Source: Korobacter sp963703075
GTDB taxonomy: Bacteria; Acidobacteriota; Terriglobia; Terriglobales; Acidobacteriaceae
Length of the DNA stretch: 64,000 nt
Direction of reading: 5' to 3'
Assembly (NCBI GenBank): GCA_963703075.1
Contig: OY969786.1
Location: forward strand, 2,852,001-2,916,000
In this document: piece by piece, positions 17,807 through 26,836 of the stretch
Layout: every line of letters starts with the position of its first letter
How positions within the stretch are numbered: position 1 is the stretch's first letter
Made by a program: the position numbers and the translations under genes
Notes under the pieces: model-generated
The model's input: the letters and a program-made list of their open reading frames with translations, nothing else
What the model was told of the DNA's origin: nothing
The model's database searches: none

Positions 17807-17848
17807 AATATTTTGCGTATAACCCCATTGCGCTCAATATTTTGCGTA
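17807..17848. repeat. Two 13-bp direct repeats AATATTTTGCGTA
   Basis: Exact copies at 17807-17819 and 17836-17848, with starts 29 bases apart, in AT-rich DNA between the FG-GAP gene start and the end of tsaE. The spacing could suit a binding site, but no adjacent start codon uses it. Confidence 0.5.
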
Positions 17849-17903
17849 GCTTGCACAGCCAAACCTATGAAAACAAAGAGGCCATTGTGGGTAGGGATGG
17901 AGC

Positions 17904-18338
17904 TTATTTGTGGGTGACTTTGACTTTGCGTTCCTGGTCGTTCACGCGGGTAATGGCGATTTGCCCATCGGCTGCGGAGACGATCTGGGCGAACTTCTCG
18001 CCCCACTCCACCAGCAGCAGGTTGTGCTCCTGGGTGAGTAACTCGTCGATCCCGAGGGTGTCGAGCTCGCGGCGCTTTTCTATCCGGTAGAGGTCGATGT
18101 GGAAGATGTTGGTCTCCGGGCCGCGGTATTCGTGGATGAGCGTAAAAGTAGGGCTGGTGACCTCTTCCTGGTCGGCGGCCTTCAGTCCCTCGGCGATGCC
18201 CTTCACCAGCGTCGTTTTCCCGGTGCCCAGATCGCCTTGCAGCAGCACCAGGCGCAGCGGCACCAGTTCGGCGGCAAGCTTGCGCCCCAGCGCAATCGTC
18301 TCTTCGGCCGAATGGGTCACGTACTCGTGGCTATTCAT
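17904..18338 (-). CDS. tsaE: tRNA threonylcarbamoyladenosine biosynthesis protein TsaE
   Basis: Protein of 144 residues with the TsaE P-loop LLQGDLGTGKTTLVKG, the SPTFTLIHEY motif and HIDLYRIE, ending with the conserved LLVEWGEK. It is the small ATPase needed with TsaB/TsaC/TsaD for t6A37 on ANN-decoding tRNAs. It is last in a leftward operon with nnr (9 bases upstream) and the K+ channel gene. The tsaE-nnr pairing is common in bacteria. Confidence 0.95.
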   Translation of the reverse strand: MNSHEYVTHSAEETIALGRKLAAELVPLRLVLLQGDLGTGKTTLVKGIAEGLKAADQEEVTSPTFTLIHEYRGPETNIFHIDLYRIEKRRELDTLGIDELLTQEHNLLLVEWGEKFAQIVSAADGQIAITRVNDQERKVKVTHK

Positions 18339-18347
18339 CGCTTGTTC

Positions 18348-19916
18348 TTAATTTAGGGTAACCCAGCGCTTCTGCAAACTCTTTTTCGCGCGCCGGAAGG
18401 CGTCAGGCAGCGCATGAATCAGGTCCGTGGCCATCAGCGAGATCTCGCCCATGTAGCGGCGGGCCACGTCTCCCGCCACGCCATGCAGGTAAACCGCGGC
18501 AATGGCGCAAAGCAGCGGCTCCTGCGGGTGCTGCGCCAGCAGGCCCGCGGTGATGCCGGTGAGCACATCGCCCGTACCTCCGGTCGCCATCCCCGGGTTG
18601 CCGGTGCAGTTGATCCAGGTGTCTCCCGCGGGAGAAGCGATCACCGTCTTGTAGCCCTTGAGAACGACGATGGTGTTGTGCGAGGAGGCGAACTCGCGGG
18701 CGATGCGGATGCGGTCGGCCTGCACGGTTCTAATGTCCGTGCCGCAGAGCCGAGCCATTTCGCCGGGATGCGGCGTGATGATGGTGCGTGCCTTGAGCTT
18801 GGTGAGGATCTCGGTGTTGTCGGCCAGGGCGTTGAGACCGTCGGCGTCGATCACCACGGGGATGGTGGTGCGCCGCAATGCCTCGCGCACGAACGCAACC
18901 GTCTCCGGATGCTGGGTAAGGCCAGGACCGATGGCGAGAACGGTCATCTTCTTGGTGAGCTCGTCCCAGTGCTCAAGGGCGGCCTTGGCCACGGTGCCGG
19001 CTTCGCTCTCCGCCAGCGGCTCGGTCATGATCTCCGCCGCGTACGAGGCCACGCTGGTAAGCACCGACTTGGGGGTGGCCACACTGACTAATCCCGCCCC
19101 GGCCCGCAAGCACGCCATGCCGGCCATGGCGGCCGCCCCGGATTTCCCGAAGGACCCGGCCAGAATCAGGGCGTGCCCGTACATGCCCTTGTTGCTGTCA
19201 AGGGGGCGGTTGCCAAGAAACTTCGCGAAGTTGTCCGTCGTGGCAACGTGCAATCCGAGATCGCTCTGGATTGCCTCGGGAGGGGTTCCGATCGGCACAA
19301 CCACGGTGGTCTTCTCGATCAGGTCGCTGAAGACGTGGACTGGCTTGGGCGCAGTAAACGTGACCGTCCACGCCGCCCGCGCGATGGTGTCTCCGCTTTG
19401 CGGATGGAGGCTGTCGGCATCGGCGCCGGAGGGAAGATCCACGGCAACGACCGGCACGCCCACCGCGTTCATGGACTGGATCGCGGCCGCGTAGAGGCCG
19501 GTCACGGGAGGTTTAAAGCCAGTGCCCAGGACGGCGTCGACGAGCAAATCGGCGTGCGCAAAGCTGCGCTCGAACTCGGCGTGCACCTGCTCCTCGGAGC
19601 GGGCCTCGACGGCAGGCACGGGGAGCCGGGCGAACATCTCGGCCGCATCGCCCCTGAGATCCTTGGCGTTGGCGAGCAGGAAGACCTCGACGACTTTCCC
19701 GGCGAGGTGGAGGTGGCGGGCGGCCACAAAGCCGTCGCCCCCGTTATTTCCTTTGCCGCAGATGACGGCGATGCGTAGGGCGTGGGGAAAGCGCTCGCGG
19801 ATGAATTCCGCGACCGCGCTGCCCGCGTTTTCCATGAGGGTAAGGGAGGGCACCCCGTAGCGTTCGATCGTAACCCGATCGATCTCACGCATCTCTTCGG
19901 CAGTAACGATTTTCAT
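18348..19916 (-). CDS. nnr: Bifunctional NAD(P)H-hydrate epimerase / ADP-dependent dehydratase
   Basis: Protein of 522 residues, a standard YjeF_N-carbohydrate kinase fusion. The N-terminal epimerase has VICGKGNNGGDGFVAARHL and DAVLGTGF. The C-terminal dehydratase has LAGSFGKSGAAAMAG, DADGLNAL, TPHPGEMARL and the anion-hole GTGDVLTG. It repairs hydrated NADH/NADPH in the cytoplasm. It overlaps the upstream K+ channel gene by 4 bases (ATGA type) and precedes tsaE. Confidence 0.95.
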   Translation of the reverse strand: MKIVTAEEMREIDRVTIERYGVPSLTLMENAGSAVAEFIRERFPHALRIAVICGKGNNGGDGFVAARHLHLAGKVVEVFLLANAKDLRGDAAEMFARLPVPAVEARSEEQVHAEFERSFAHADLLVDAVLGTGFKPPVTGLYAAAIQSMNAVGVPVVAVDLPSGADADSLHPQSGDTIARAAWTVTFTAPKPVHVFSDLIEKTTVVVPIGTPPEAIQSDLGLHVATTDNFAKFLGNRPLDSNKGMYGHALILAGSFGKSGAAAMAGMACLRAGAGLVSVATPKSVLTSVASYAAEIMTEPLAESEAGTVAKAALEHWDELTKKMTVLAIGPGLTQHPETVAFVREALRRTTIPVVIDADGLNALADNTEILTKLKARTIITPHPGEMARLCGTDIRTVQADRIRIAREFASSHNTIVVLKGYKTVIASPAGDTWINCTGNPGMATGGTGDVLTGITAGLLAQHPQEPLLCAIAAVYLHGVAGDVARRYMGEISLMATDLIHALPDAFRRAKKSLQKRWVTLN

Positions 19917-20908
19917 GCGTGCGCAGCCTGCTCCAAGAGGCGGAGCTTGGCAGGATCGCCCATGGCGATCAACGAATCGCCGGCGTGGATTATGTCTTCC
20001 GGGGTAGGGTTGAAGCGCATGCCGTCATGACGGTGAATGGCGAGAACGATCACGCCGGTCTCCTGCCGGATGCCGGAGTCAGCAATGGTTTTCTCCGCGA
20101 TACGGGATCCGATGGTCACGGGAATCTCGTCCATCTCAAGGTCGAGGCCCAAGTGTCCGTGGGCGGCGTCGAAGAAACTCATGACGCCGGGGCGCAGGAA
20201 GGTCTGCGCGATGCGTGAGCCGGCGAACATGTACGGCGAAATCACGGTGTCGGCGCCGGCGGTGCGCAGGTGCTTCTCTGCCGTATCTTCGCTGGCGCGG
20301 GCAATAATGCGCAGTCCAGGCTGCATGGCCCGCGCGGTGAGCACGATGTAGATGTTGGTGGCGTCGGCAGTCGTCGCCGCCACCAGGCCTTTGGCGTACT
20401 CGATGCGAGCGGCCGTAAGGGTTCGCTCCTGGGTGGCATCGCCTTCCACCGTTAGCCATCCTTCCGAAGCGTAGCGCTCGATTTTCTCCGGACGATTTTC
20501 GACGATGACAAAGGGCACGGGCTTGTGCGCAAACTCGCGAGCAACGCTGCGTCCTACCCGGCCCGCCCCACAAATAATGTAATGGCCGGTCAGCCGTGCA
20601 ATGTCGCGTTCCATGCGCTTCCTTCCGAACACCGACTGAAGTTCAAATTCTAGCAAAGCCTGGGTGAGGGACCCAATGGCGAGGAACACGGTTCCGACGC
20701 CGAACAATATCAGGAAGCTATTGAAGATGCGCCCCGCGTGCGAGAGCGGATGGGTTTCGCCATAGCCGATGGTGGTCAGCGTGGTCAGGGTCATGTAAAA
20801 GCCGTCGAACCACGACCAGTGCTCAATGAAATGAAAGCCTGCGGTGCCGGCGAACAAGATGATCGCTAGTCCGGCAAGGATGAGCTTGAAGTTGTGCAGG
20901 GCTTTCAT
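19913..20908 (-). CDS. Two-TM potassium channel with RCK (TrkA-N/TrkA-C) domains
   Basis: Protein of 331 residues. TM1 is at about residues 8-25, the pore carries the selectivity filter TTIGYGE (residues 45-51), and TM2 is about 62-85. A Rossmann TrkA-N domain follows (YIICGAGRVGRSVA), then TrkA-C. It resembles MthK-type, nucleotide- or Ca-gated K+ channels. The start at 20908 gives a short basic N-terminus directly before TM1; the longer ORF adds an unlikely Cys/Pro-rich extension. It is first in the kch-nnr-tsaE operon. Confidence 0.9.
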   Translation of the reverse strand: MKALHNFKLILAGLAIILFAGTAGFHFIEHWSWFDGFYMTLTTLTTIGYGETHPLSHAGRIFNSFLILFGVGTVFLAIGSLTQALLEFELQSVFGRKRMERDIARLTGHYIICGAGRVGRSVAREFAHKPVPFVIVENRPEKIERYASEGWLTVEGDATQERTLTAARIEYAKGLVAATTADATNIYIVLTARAMQPGLRIIARASEDTAEKHLRTAGADTVISPYMFAGSRIAQTFLRPGVMSFFDAAHGHLGLDLEMDEIPVTIGSRIAEKTIADSGIRQETGVIVLAIHRHDGMRFNPTPEDIIHAGDSLIAMGDPAKLRLLEQAAHA

Positions 20909-21018
20909 GGGATGGATTGTAGGCCAACAACCATCGCGGAGGCACGGACATTGGATAAGGCGCGGTCCACCGTCGGGACAAGGGGTCTCCACATCCTTCT
21001 GGTTACATAATGCGAAAA

Positions 21019-21052
21019 CCCCACCCTTCGCTGCGCTCAGGACGGGGCACCC
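21019..21052. repeat. Dispersed 34-bp repeat, CCCCACCCTTCGC type
   Basis: Intergenic copy of the element found inside thrC at 4319-4352; it ends GGGGCACCC. It lies just downstream of an APC permease gene and upstream of the K+ channel operon. Confidence 0.75.
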
Positions 21053-21061
21053 GGGGGGTGA

Positions 21062-22579
21062 TCAGGATTTGTTCTTCAGGGCTTGCACCTTGCTGTGGTG
21101 ACGGCCGTAGGTGAAGTAGATGACGAAGCCGATGAGGAGCCACACAACCAGGCGGATCCAGGTGACGAGTGGGAGGAAGACCATCATCAGCAGCGAAGCA
21201 AGGATGCCGAGGATGGGGACCAGCGGAACCAGCGGCGTTTTGAAGGGGCGATGCAAGTCGGGGCGCCGTTTGCGCAGGATCATGATACCGGCGCAGACGA
21301 TGACGAAGGCGAGCAACGTGCCGATGCTGACGAGGGTTCCGAGATCGCCAATCGGAATGGTCGCGCCGAAGAAGGCGACGCAGATGCCGACGACGATGGT
21401 GGACTTCCAAGGGGTGCGGAGCTTGGGGTGAATTTCACCCGCCCATTTCCACAGGAGTCCGTCGTGCGCCATGGAGTAGAAGACGCGCGACTGGCCGAGG
21501 AGCATGACGAGCATGACGGTGCTGAGTCCGGCGAGGGCCCCGGCGTTGACGATGTAGCTGCCCCATTTCCTGCCGGTTTCGCGGATGGCGAGGGAGACAG
21601 GCGCGCCGATGTTGAGGCGGTCATAGTGAACCACCCCGGTGAGCAGACCGGAGACAAGAATGTAAAGGACGGTGCAGATCACCAGCGAGCCGAGGATGCC
21701 GATGGGCATGTCGCGCTGCGGGTTCTTGGCTTCCTGCGCGGCGGTGGAGACCGCGTCGAAACCGATGTAGGCGAAGAAGACGACGCCGGCGGCGCGAATC
21801 ACGCCTGTCCATCCGAAAGCGAGGAAGGGGTGCCAGTTGGCCTGTGCGATGTCGGGGTGCTTGACGACGTAGGAACCAGCCACCCCGATGAAGACGAGCA
21901 CGGCGAACAGCTTCACGAAGACGATGCCGGTATTGAAGTTTGCGGATTCCTTGATGCCGATAACGAGAATTGTAGTGACGCCGAGGATGGCGAGGAAAGC
22001 GATGAGGTTGAAGACGCAAACCACGTTGGGCAAGGTGTGGTAATCGATGTTAGCGGCATTGAGCACCGACTGCACGGTGGCGAGAGGCGACCAGCGGCCT
22101 TGATATTGAACCCAGATGGAGCCGTGAACATCGCAGATGCGCGGCGGCAGGCTGACGCCGTAGTCCTGGAGGAAGGCGACCAGAGTGCTGCTCCATCCGG
22201 AGGCGACGGTAGCGGCGCCGAAGGCGTATTCCAGGACGAGGTCCCACCCGATGATCCAGGCGAAGATTTCACCGAGGGTGGCATAGCCGTAGGTGTAGGC
22301 CGAACCCGCGATGGGGATGAGCGAGGCGAACTCGGCATAGCAGAGTCCGGCGAAAACGCAGGCAATGCCGGCGAGGACGTAGGAGAAAACGATGGCGGGG
22401 CCGGCGAACTGCGCAGCGGCGGCACCGGTGAGAACGAAAATGCCGGCGCCGATAATGGCACCGACGCCGAGCATCATGAGATTGACCGGACCGAGGGCGC
22501 GTTTCAGGCTATGTTCGCCTGTATCCGATGCTTCCGAGAGCAGGACATCCAGCGGTTTTGTTGCCAGTAAATCTGCCAT
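21062..22579 (-). CDS. APC superfamily amino acid permease (CAT-like)
   Basis: Protein of 505 residues with about 12-14 hydrophobic segments. It begins with KPLDVLLSEASDTGEHSLKRALG, the signature N-terminus of bacterial CAT-like (YfnA/cationic) permeases, then MLGVGAIIGAGIFVLTG, the unwound TM1 that binds the amino acid. The FFAYIGFDAVSTAAQEAKNPQRDMP motif follows TM6. The transported amino acid cannot be fixed. The start codon lies 71 bases inside the upstream permease ORF, so the genes are probably translationally coupled or the upstream tail is extended. Confidence 0.9.
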   Translation of the reverse strand: MADLLATKPLDVLLSEASDTGEHSLKRALGPVNLMMLGVGAIIGAGIFVLTGAAAAQFAGPAIVFSYVLAGIACVFAGLCYAEFASLIPIAGSAYTYGYATLGEIFAWIIGWDLVLEYAFGAATVASGWSSTLVAFLQDYGVSLPPRICDVHGSIWVQYQGRWSPLATVQSVLNAANIDYHTLPNVVCVFNLIAFLAILGVTTILVIGIKESANFNTGIVFVKLFAVLVFIGVAGSYVVKHPDIAQANWHPFLAFGWTGVIRAAGVVFFAYIGFDAVSTAAQEAKNPQRDMPIGILGSLVICTVLYILVSGLLTGVVHYDRLNIGAPVSLAIRETGRKWGSYIVNAGALAGLSTVMLVMLLGQSRVFYSMAHDGLLWKWAGEIHPKLRTPWKSTIVVGICVAFFGATIPIGDLGTLVSIGTLLAFVIVCAGIMILRKRRPDLHRPFKTPLVPLVPILGILASLLMMVFLPLVTWIRLVVWLLIGFVIYFTYGRHHSKVQALKNKS

Positions 22580-24149
22580 TCGCGAGAGTATCTCCTATGA
22601 AGACCCGAACTACGCGTTTGCCGTGGACCGCTTCGGACCAGATGAAGTACACCGGTATCCCCAGGAGGACGATGATCAGTCCGGGCCACGTAAACTGAGG
22701 CTTGTAGAGCAACAAGACTACATCAATGAAGAGAGCCATCAAAATGTAAATGGCAGGCAGCAGCGGGTACCCGATGGCGCGATAGGGACGCGGGAGATCC
22801 GGTTTCTTCAAGCGAAGAACGAAAAGCGCCAGGATGGTGAGGATGTAGAAAATCAGGACGGCAAAAACGATGTAATCCAGCAACTGTCCGTAGCTGCCCG
22901 AAATGCACAGGATGCAGCACCAGATGCATTGCACGAGGAGCGAAGCGGCGGGCGTTTTATGTTGGGGGTGGAGCTTGGCCGCACTCTTGAAGAACAGCCC
23001 GTCCTTGGCCATCGCATAGTACACGCGAGCACCGGCGAGGATGAGGCCATTGTTGCAGCCAAACGTGGAGATGAGAATTAACACCGCCATGATGCTGGCG
23101 CCGGCGGCTCCGAAAATCTGCTGCATGACGGCGGTCGCAACGCGATCTTCGGTGGCGTACTGGATGCCACGGGATAGCAAAGTGGTTCCGTGCGGATCAC
23201 CCGCGAGCGGCAACACCAGCAAGTAAACAAAATTCGCCAGGCAGTAGAGCGCGATCACGATGCCGGTACCAAGCGCCAGCGACAGCGGAAGGTTGCGTTG
23301 CGGGTTCTTGACCTCACCGGCGGTGAAGGTGACGTTGTTCCATGCGTCGGCCGAGAAGAGCGAACCGACTTGCGCCACGGCGAGAATGGTCACGGTGACG
23401 ACCATCGCGGTTGGCCCGCTCACGCCTACCTGCACCGCATGCAGCGACGACCACCCGGCATTCTGGAAGAAATGGCCGTGAAAATTGGCAGCCAGTGCCT
23501 GGGCGTTGCGCCCGATCGTCACCCCGAGAACGACGAGACCAAGCAGGGCGGCCGTCTTGGCGAAGGTGAAGATGTTCTGCACGATTGCGCCAAGCCTGAC
23601 GCCATACACATTCAACACCGACAGAAAGATGATGGTGAGGATGCCGGCGAGGTTCTGCGTGTTGAGGCCGACATCCATGTTGCCAAGCACCATGGGACCG
23701 AGACGAATGGGCGGTACGTGGGCGATGTGCCAGATCCAATGGCTCGAGGAAACCGAAGGGAAAAAGATGCCGAGGAACTTGCCGAAGGCGACGCCGACGG
23801 CGGCAATGGTGCCGGTCTGGATGACGAGGAAGAGCGTCCATCCATACAGAAATCCGCAGAGCGGACCGAGAGCTTCGCGGAGGTAGACATACTGGCCGCC
23901 AGCCTTGGGCATCATGGCTGCGAGTTCACCGTATGCCAGCGCGGCGGTGATGGTCATGAATCCAGTCACCAGCCATGCGCCGATCAGCAAAGCGGGCGAC
24001 TGCACCTGGCGGGCGATGTCGGCGGCCACGATGTAGACGCCGGAGCCGATCATCGATCCCATGACCAGGGTGGTGGCGCTGGTCAGTCCGAGTCCTTGGA
24101 TGAATCCTTCATCCTTCGCTGCGATTTGAACCGGTGCTTGGGTGCTCAA
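22509..24149 (-). CDS. APC superfamily amino acid permease
   Basis: Protein of 546 residues. TM1 carries LVMGSMIGSGVYIVAADIA, TM2-3 has AALAYGELAAMMPKAGGQYVYLREA, and the TM6-7 loop has NNVTFTAGEVKNPQRNLP. This is LAT/YkfD-like, but the substrate is unknown. The last 30 or so residues (after SEAVHGK) are not membrane-like and overlap the next permease gene by 71 bases in another frame; they look like a run-on tail after loss of an earlier stop. The two permeases are only distantly alike, so this is not a recent tandem duplication. Confidence 0.88.
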   Translation of the reverse strand: MSTQAPVQIAAKDEGFIQGLGLTSATTLVMGSMIGSGVYIVAADIARQVQSPALLIGAWLVTGFMTITAALAYGELAAMMPKAGGQYVYLREALGPLCGFLYGWTLFLVIQTGTIAAVGVAFGKFLGIFFPSVSSSHWIWHIAHVPPIRLGPMVLGNMDVGLNTQNLAGILTIIFLSVLNVYGVRLGAIVQNIFTFAKTAALLGLVVLGVTIGRNAQALAANFHGHFFQNAGWSSLHAVQVGVSGPTAMVVTVTILAVAQVGSLFSADAWNNVTFTAGEVKNPQRNLPLSLALGTGIVIALYCLANFVYLLVLPLAGDPHGTTLLSRGIQYATEDRVATAVMQQIFGAAGASIMAVLILISTFGCNNGLILAGARVYYAMAKDGLFFKSAAKLHPQHKTPAASLLVQCIWCCILCISGSYGQLLDYIVFAVLIFYILTILALFVLRLKKPDLPRPYRAIGYPLLPAIYILMALFIDVVLLLYKPQFTWPGLIIVLLGIPVYFIWSEAVHGKRVVRVFIGDTLANGRFTGNKTAGCPALGSIGYRRT

Positions 24150-24291
24150 TATCCCTCGCTGCCTTCATGCATGTCTGTTCCGTGACGTCGCGGGCGGCTG
24201 GCTGCAAGTCCGTGCACAGGAAGATGTTTCGCCAAGACTGTACATCATGCGGGCAAAGCTGTGAATGGAATGTATTGATTACGGGCAATTC

Positions 24292-24924
24292 TCACGGCAG
24301 AAGCTGAAGAAACTCCTGGGTGTGAAGGCGCGGCTCGCCGAGCAAATCGGCAATCACCGCGACGGAGTCGGCGCCGGCATCGAGGACGGAACGGCAGTTC
24401 TGGCGGGTGATGCCGCCGATTGCAACCAAAGGTTTGTTGGTCAGTTTGCGAACTTTCCGCAGACCTTCAAGACCCACGACGGGATCGGGATTGGCCTTGC
24501 TGCGGGTCGGGAAGATGGGACCGATGGCGATGTAATCGACCGGAGCCTGGTTGGCGATTTCCAGTTGCGCGGCATTGTGGGTGGAGACGCCGACAAAGCG
24601 CTGATGGCCGACGACTGTGCGCGCGCCCTCGGGCGAGAGGTCTTCCTGGCCAACGTGCACGCCGGCGAAGTTCGCAGCCAGGCAGAGATCCGCGCGATCG
24701 TTGAGAAAGAGCATCACCTCGGGAGGAAGAACGCGGTGCAGTTCGCGGGCATGGGAGAGGATCTCGCGGGCCGTCGATTGCTTATTGCGGTATTGCAACA
24801 GGGTCACCCCTCCAGCGGCGAGTTCCGTGGCAAACGAAAGGAGGGCTTTGAGCGACAAATCGGGGATGAAGCAGCCGGCATCGAGGATCGCGTACAAGCG
24901 CGGCAACGTGAACTTCTGGGCCAT
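24292..24924 (-). CDS. thiE: Thiamine phosphate synthase
   Basis: Protein of 210 residues with a TIM-barrel. It shows LLQYRNKQ, the Mg/pyrophosphate stretch FLNDRADLCLAANFAGVHVGQEDL, GVSTHN, DYIAIGPIFPTRSK and VAIGGI. It joins HMP-PP and thiazole phosphate into thiamine phosphate. It is last in the pepP-accB-accC-thiE operon, starting 2 bases after accC. No other thi genes or TPP riboswitch were seen in the window. Confidence 0.94.
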   Translation of the reverse strand: MAQKFTLPRLYAILDAGCFIPDLSLKALLSFATELAAGGVTLLQYRNKQSTAREILSHARELHRVLPPEVMLFLNDRADLCLAANFAGVHVGQEDLSPEGARTVVGHQRFVGVSTHNAAQLEIANQAPVDYIAIGPIFPTRSKANPDPVVGLEGLRKVRKLTNKPLVAIGGITRQNCRSVLDAGADSVAVIADLLGEPRLHTQEFLQLLP

Positions 24925-24926
24925 CG

Positions 24927-26282
24927 CTACTTTTTGTGGGTTTGCGCGAGAAAGCGTTCCATGAACTTCGTATCGAAGTTGCCGGAACGGAAGTCGGGAT
25001 CGGCCATGATGCGACGATGCAGCGGGATGGTCGTATAGACGCCTTCGACAATGAACATTTCAAGGGCGCGCGCCATGCGGGAAATAGCCTCGTCACGATC
25101 TTTCCCGCGCACCACCAGCTTCGCGATCAACGAATCGTAGTAGGGCGGAATTACGCCTTCCGCGTACTGGTGCGTATCCACACGCACGCCGGTGCCACCG
25201 GGCACATGAAAGGCGGTAATCTTTCCCGCCGACGGGGTGAACTTCTCAGGATGTTCGGCGTTAATGCGGCATTCGATGGCGTGGCCGCGGAACACGATCG
25301 GCCCCATGAGCACGTCGCTGAGCTTGGCGCCGGCAGCGATCATGATCTGCGACTTAACGAGATCAACATCGGTGGTCATCTCGGTGACCGGGTGTTCGAC
25401 CTGGATGCGGGTGTTCATCTCGATGAAGTAGAGCTTGCGGTCCTCATCCATCAGGAACTCAATGGTGCCCGCGTTGATGTAGCCGATTTCGGAGAGAGTT
25501 TTGACGAGGACGTCGCCGATTTCCTTGCGCAGCGCGGGAGTGACCTGGGTGCTGGGCGCTTCCTCGAGCAGTTTCTGGTGACGCCGCTGGATAGAGCATT
25601 CGCGTTCACCCAGAGAAACGACGTTGCCATAGGAATCGGCCAGGATCTGGAACTCGATATGGCGCGGGCGCTCGATGAACTTTTCCATGTAGAGGTCACC
25701 ATTGCCGAATGCCGACGCAGCTTCGGACTGGGCAGCGGCAAAGTTCGGCAGCAGCTCTTCTTCGCTGCGGATGACGCGCATGCCGCGTCCACCTCCGCCG
25801 GCCGAGGCCTTGACGATGACGGGAAAGCCGATAGTGCGCGCCCACTCGATGGCTTCACCGTCGGAGGCAATCACGCCGTCGGAGCCGGGAAGGATGGGAA
25901 CTCCGTGCTCTTTCATCGCGGCGCGAGCTTTTTCCTTCTCGCCCATTAAGCGAATAGTTTCCGGTTTAGGGCCGATGAAGGTGACGCCGGAGGCTTGGCA
26001 GACCTCGGCGAAATTGGCATTTTCGCTCAGCAGGCCATAGCCGGGATGGATGGCATCAACGTTGGCAATTTCCGCGGCACTGATGACGGCGGGGATGTTC
26101 AGATAGCTATCGGCCAGCCGCGGTGGACCGATACAGATAGCTTCATCGGCAAAGCGCACATGCAGCGAATTCCGGTCCGCCTCGCTGTAGATGGCGACCG
26201 TTTTAATGCCGAGCTCTTTGCAGGCGCAAATGACGCGCAGGGCAATTTCGCCGCGATTGGCAATTAATATTTTTCGAAACAT
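24927..26282 (-). CDS. accC: Acetyl-CoA carboxylase, biotin carboxylase subunit
   Basis: Protein of 451 residues, full family length. The start is ILIANRGEIALRVICACKELGI. ATP-grasp motifs include KASAGGGGRGMRVI, EKFIERPRHIEFQILAD and the catalytic EMNTRIQVEHPVTEM. It carboxylates the biotin of BCCP in the first step of fatty acid synthesis. accB lies 27 bases upstream and thiE 2 bases downstream. Confidence 0.97.
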   Translation of the reverse strand: MFRKILIANRGEIALRVICACKELGIKTVAIYSEADRNSLHVRFADEAICIGPPRLADSYLNIPAVISAAEIANVDAIHPGYGLLSENANFAEVCQASGVTFIGPKPETIRLMGEKEKARAAMKEHGVPILPGSDGVIASDGEAIEWARTIGFPVIVKASAGGGGRGMRVIRSEEELLPNFAAAQSEAASAFGNGDLYMEKFIERPRHIEFQILADSYGNVVSLGERECSIQRRHQKLLEEAPSTQVTPALRKEIGDVLVKTLSEIGYINAGTIEFLMDEDRKLYFIEMNTRIQVEHPVTEMTTDVDLVKSQIMIAAGAKLSDVLMGPIVFRGHAIECRINAEHPEKFTPSAGKITAFHVPGGTGVRVDTHQYAEGVIPPYYDSLIAKLVVRGKDRDEAISRMARALEMFIVEGVYTTIPLHRRIMADPDFRSGNFDTKFMERFLAQTHKK

Positions 26283-26309
26283 TGAAAACGTATCTTCCCG
26301 CGGACCGAA

Positions 26310-26792
26310 CTACTTGCGGATGGCAAAGAGCGGCATCCCGTATTCGACCGGCGCGCCGTTCGCAACAAGGATCTTCACGACTTCCCCGCTGGCGTCCGCC
26401 TCAATTTCATTCATTAACTTCATGGCTTCGACGATGCAAAGCACCTGGCCTTCCTTCACGGTGTCGCCCACCTTAATAAAGGGCGGCGAGCCGGGTGATG
26501 GGGCCTCGAAGTACGTACCCACGATCGGCGACTTCACATAATGCAGGTCGACTTCTTCGGCCGGAGGCGCGGATGGCGCGGCAACCGGAGCTGGCGCGGC
26601 CGGCTTTGCGGCAGCCGGTGCAGCCGGAGCCGGTGAAGAGACCGTGACCGCGGGCGAAGGCGAGGCGGTGACGTAGTGTGTCTCGTGGCCGCGCTTAACG
26701 CGTAGCTTTACATCTCCGCGTTCCAATTCGAACTCGGTGATGTCCTTTTCGATAAGAAATTCGATGAGTTCTTTAATTTCTTTCTGATTCAT
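26310..26792 (-). CDS. accB: Acetyl-CoA carboxylase, biotin carboxyl carrier protein
   Basis: Protein of 160 residues. The N-terminal part (KEIKELIEFLIEKDITEFELERG) is followed by an Ala/Pro-rich flexible linker (about 45-80) and a biotinyl domain. The modified lysine is K125 in EAMKLMNE. It carries carboxybiotin between AccC and the carboxyltransferase. It starts 44 bases after pepP. Confidence 0.96.
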   Translation of the reverse strand: MNQKEIKELIEFLIEKDITEFELERGDVKLRVKRGHETHYVTASPSPAVTVSSPAPAAPAAAKPAAPAPVAAPSAPPAEEVDLHYVKSPIVGTYFEAPSPGSPPFIKVGDTVKEGQVLCIVEAMKLMNEIEADASGEVVKILVANGAPVEYGMPLFAIRK

Positions 26793-26836
26793 TTCTCAGG
26801 TTTCCGAAGTGTCGCAAGTACGTTCTTGCCTTGCAG

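Noticed and set aside
21083..22570. 495-residue open frame on the plus strand
   Set aside because: It is antisense to a clear APC permease and reads as acidic low-complexity sequence produced by GC-rich codons; no domain or ribosome site.
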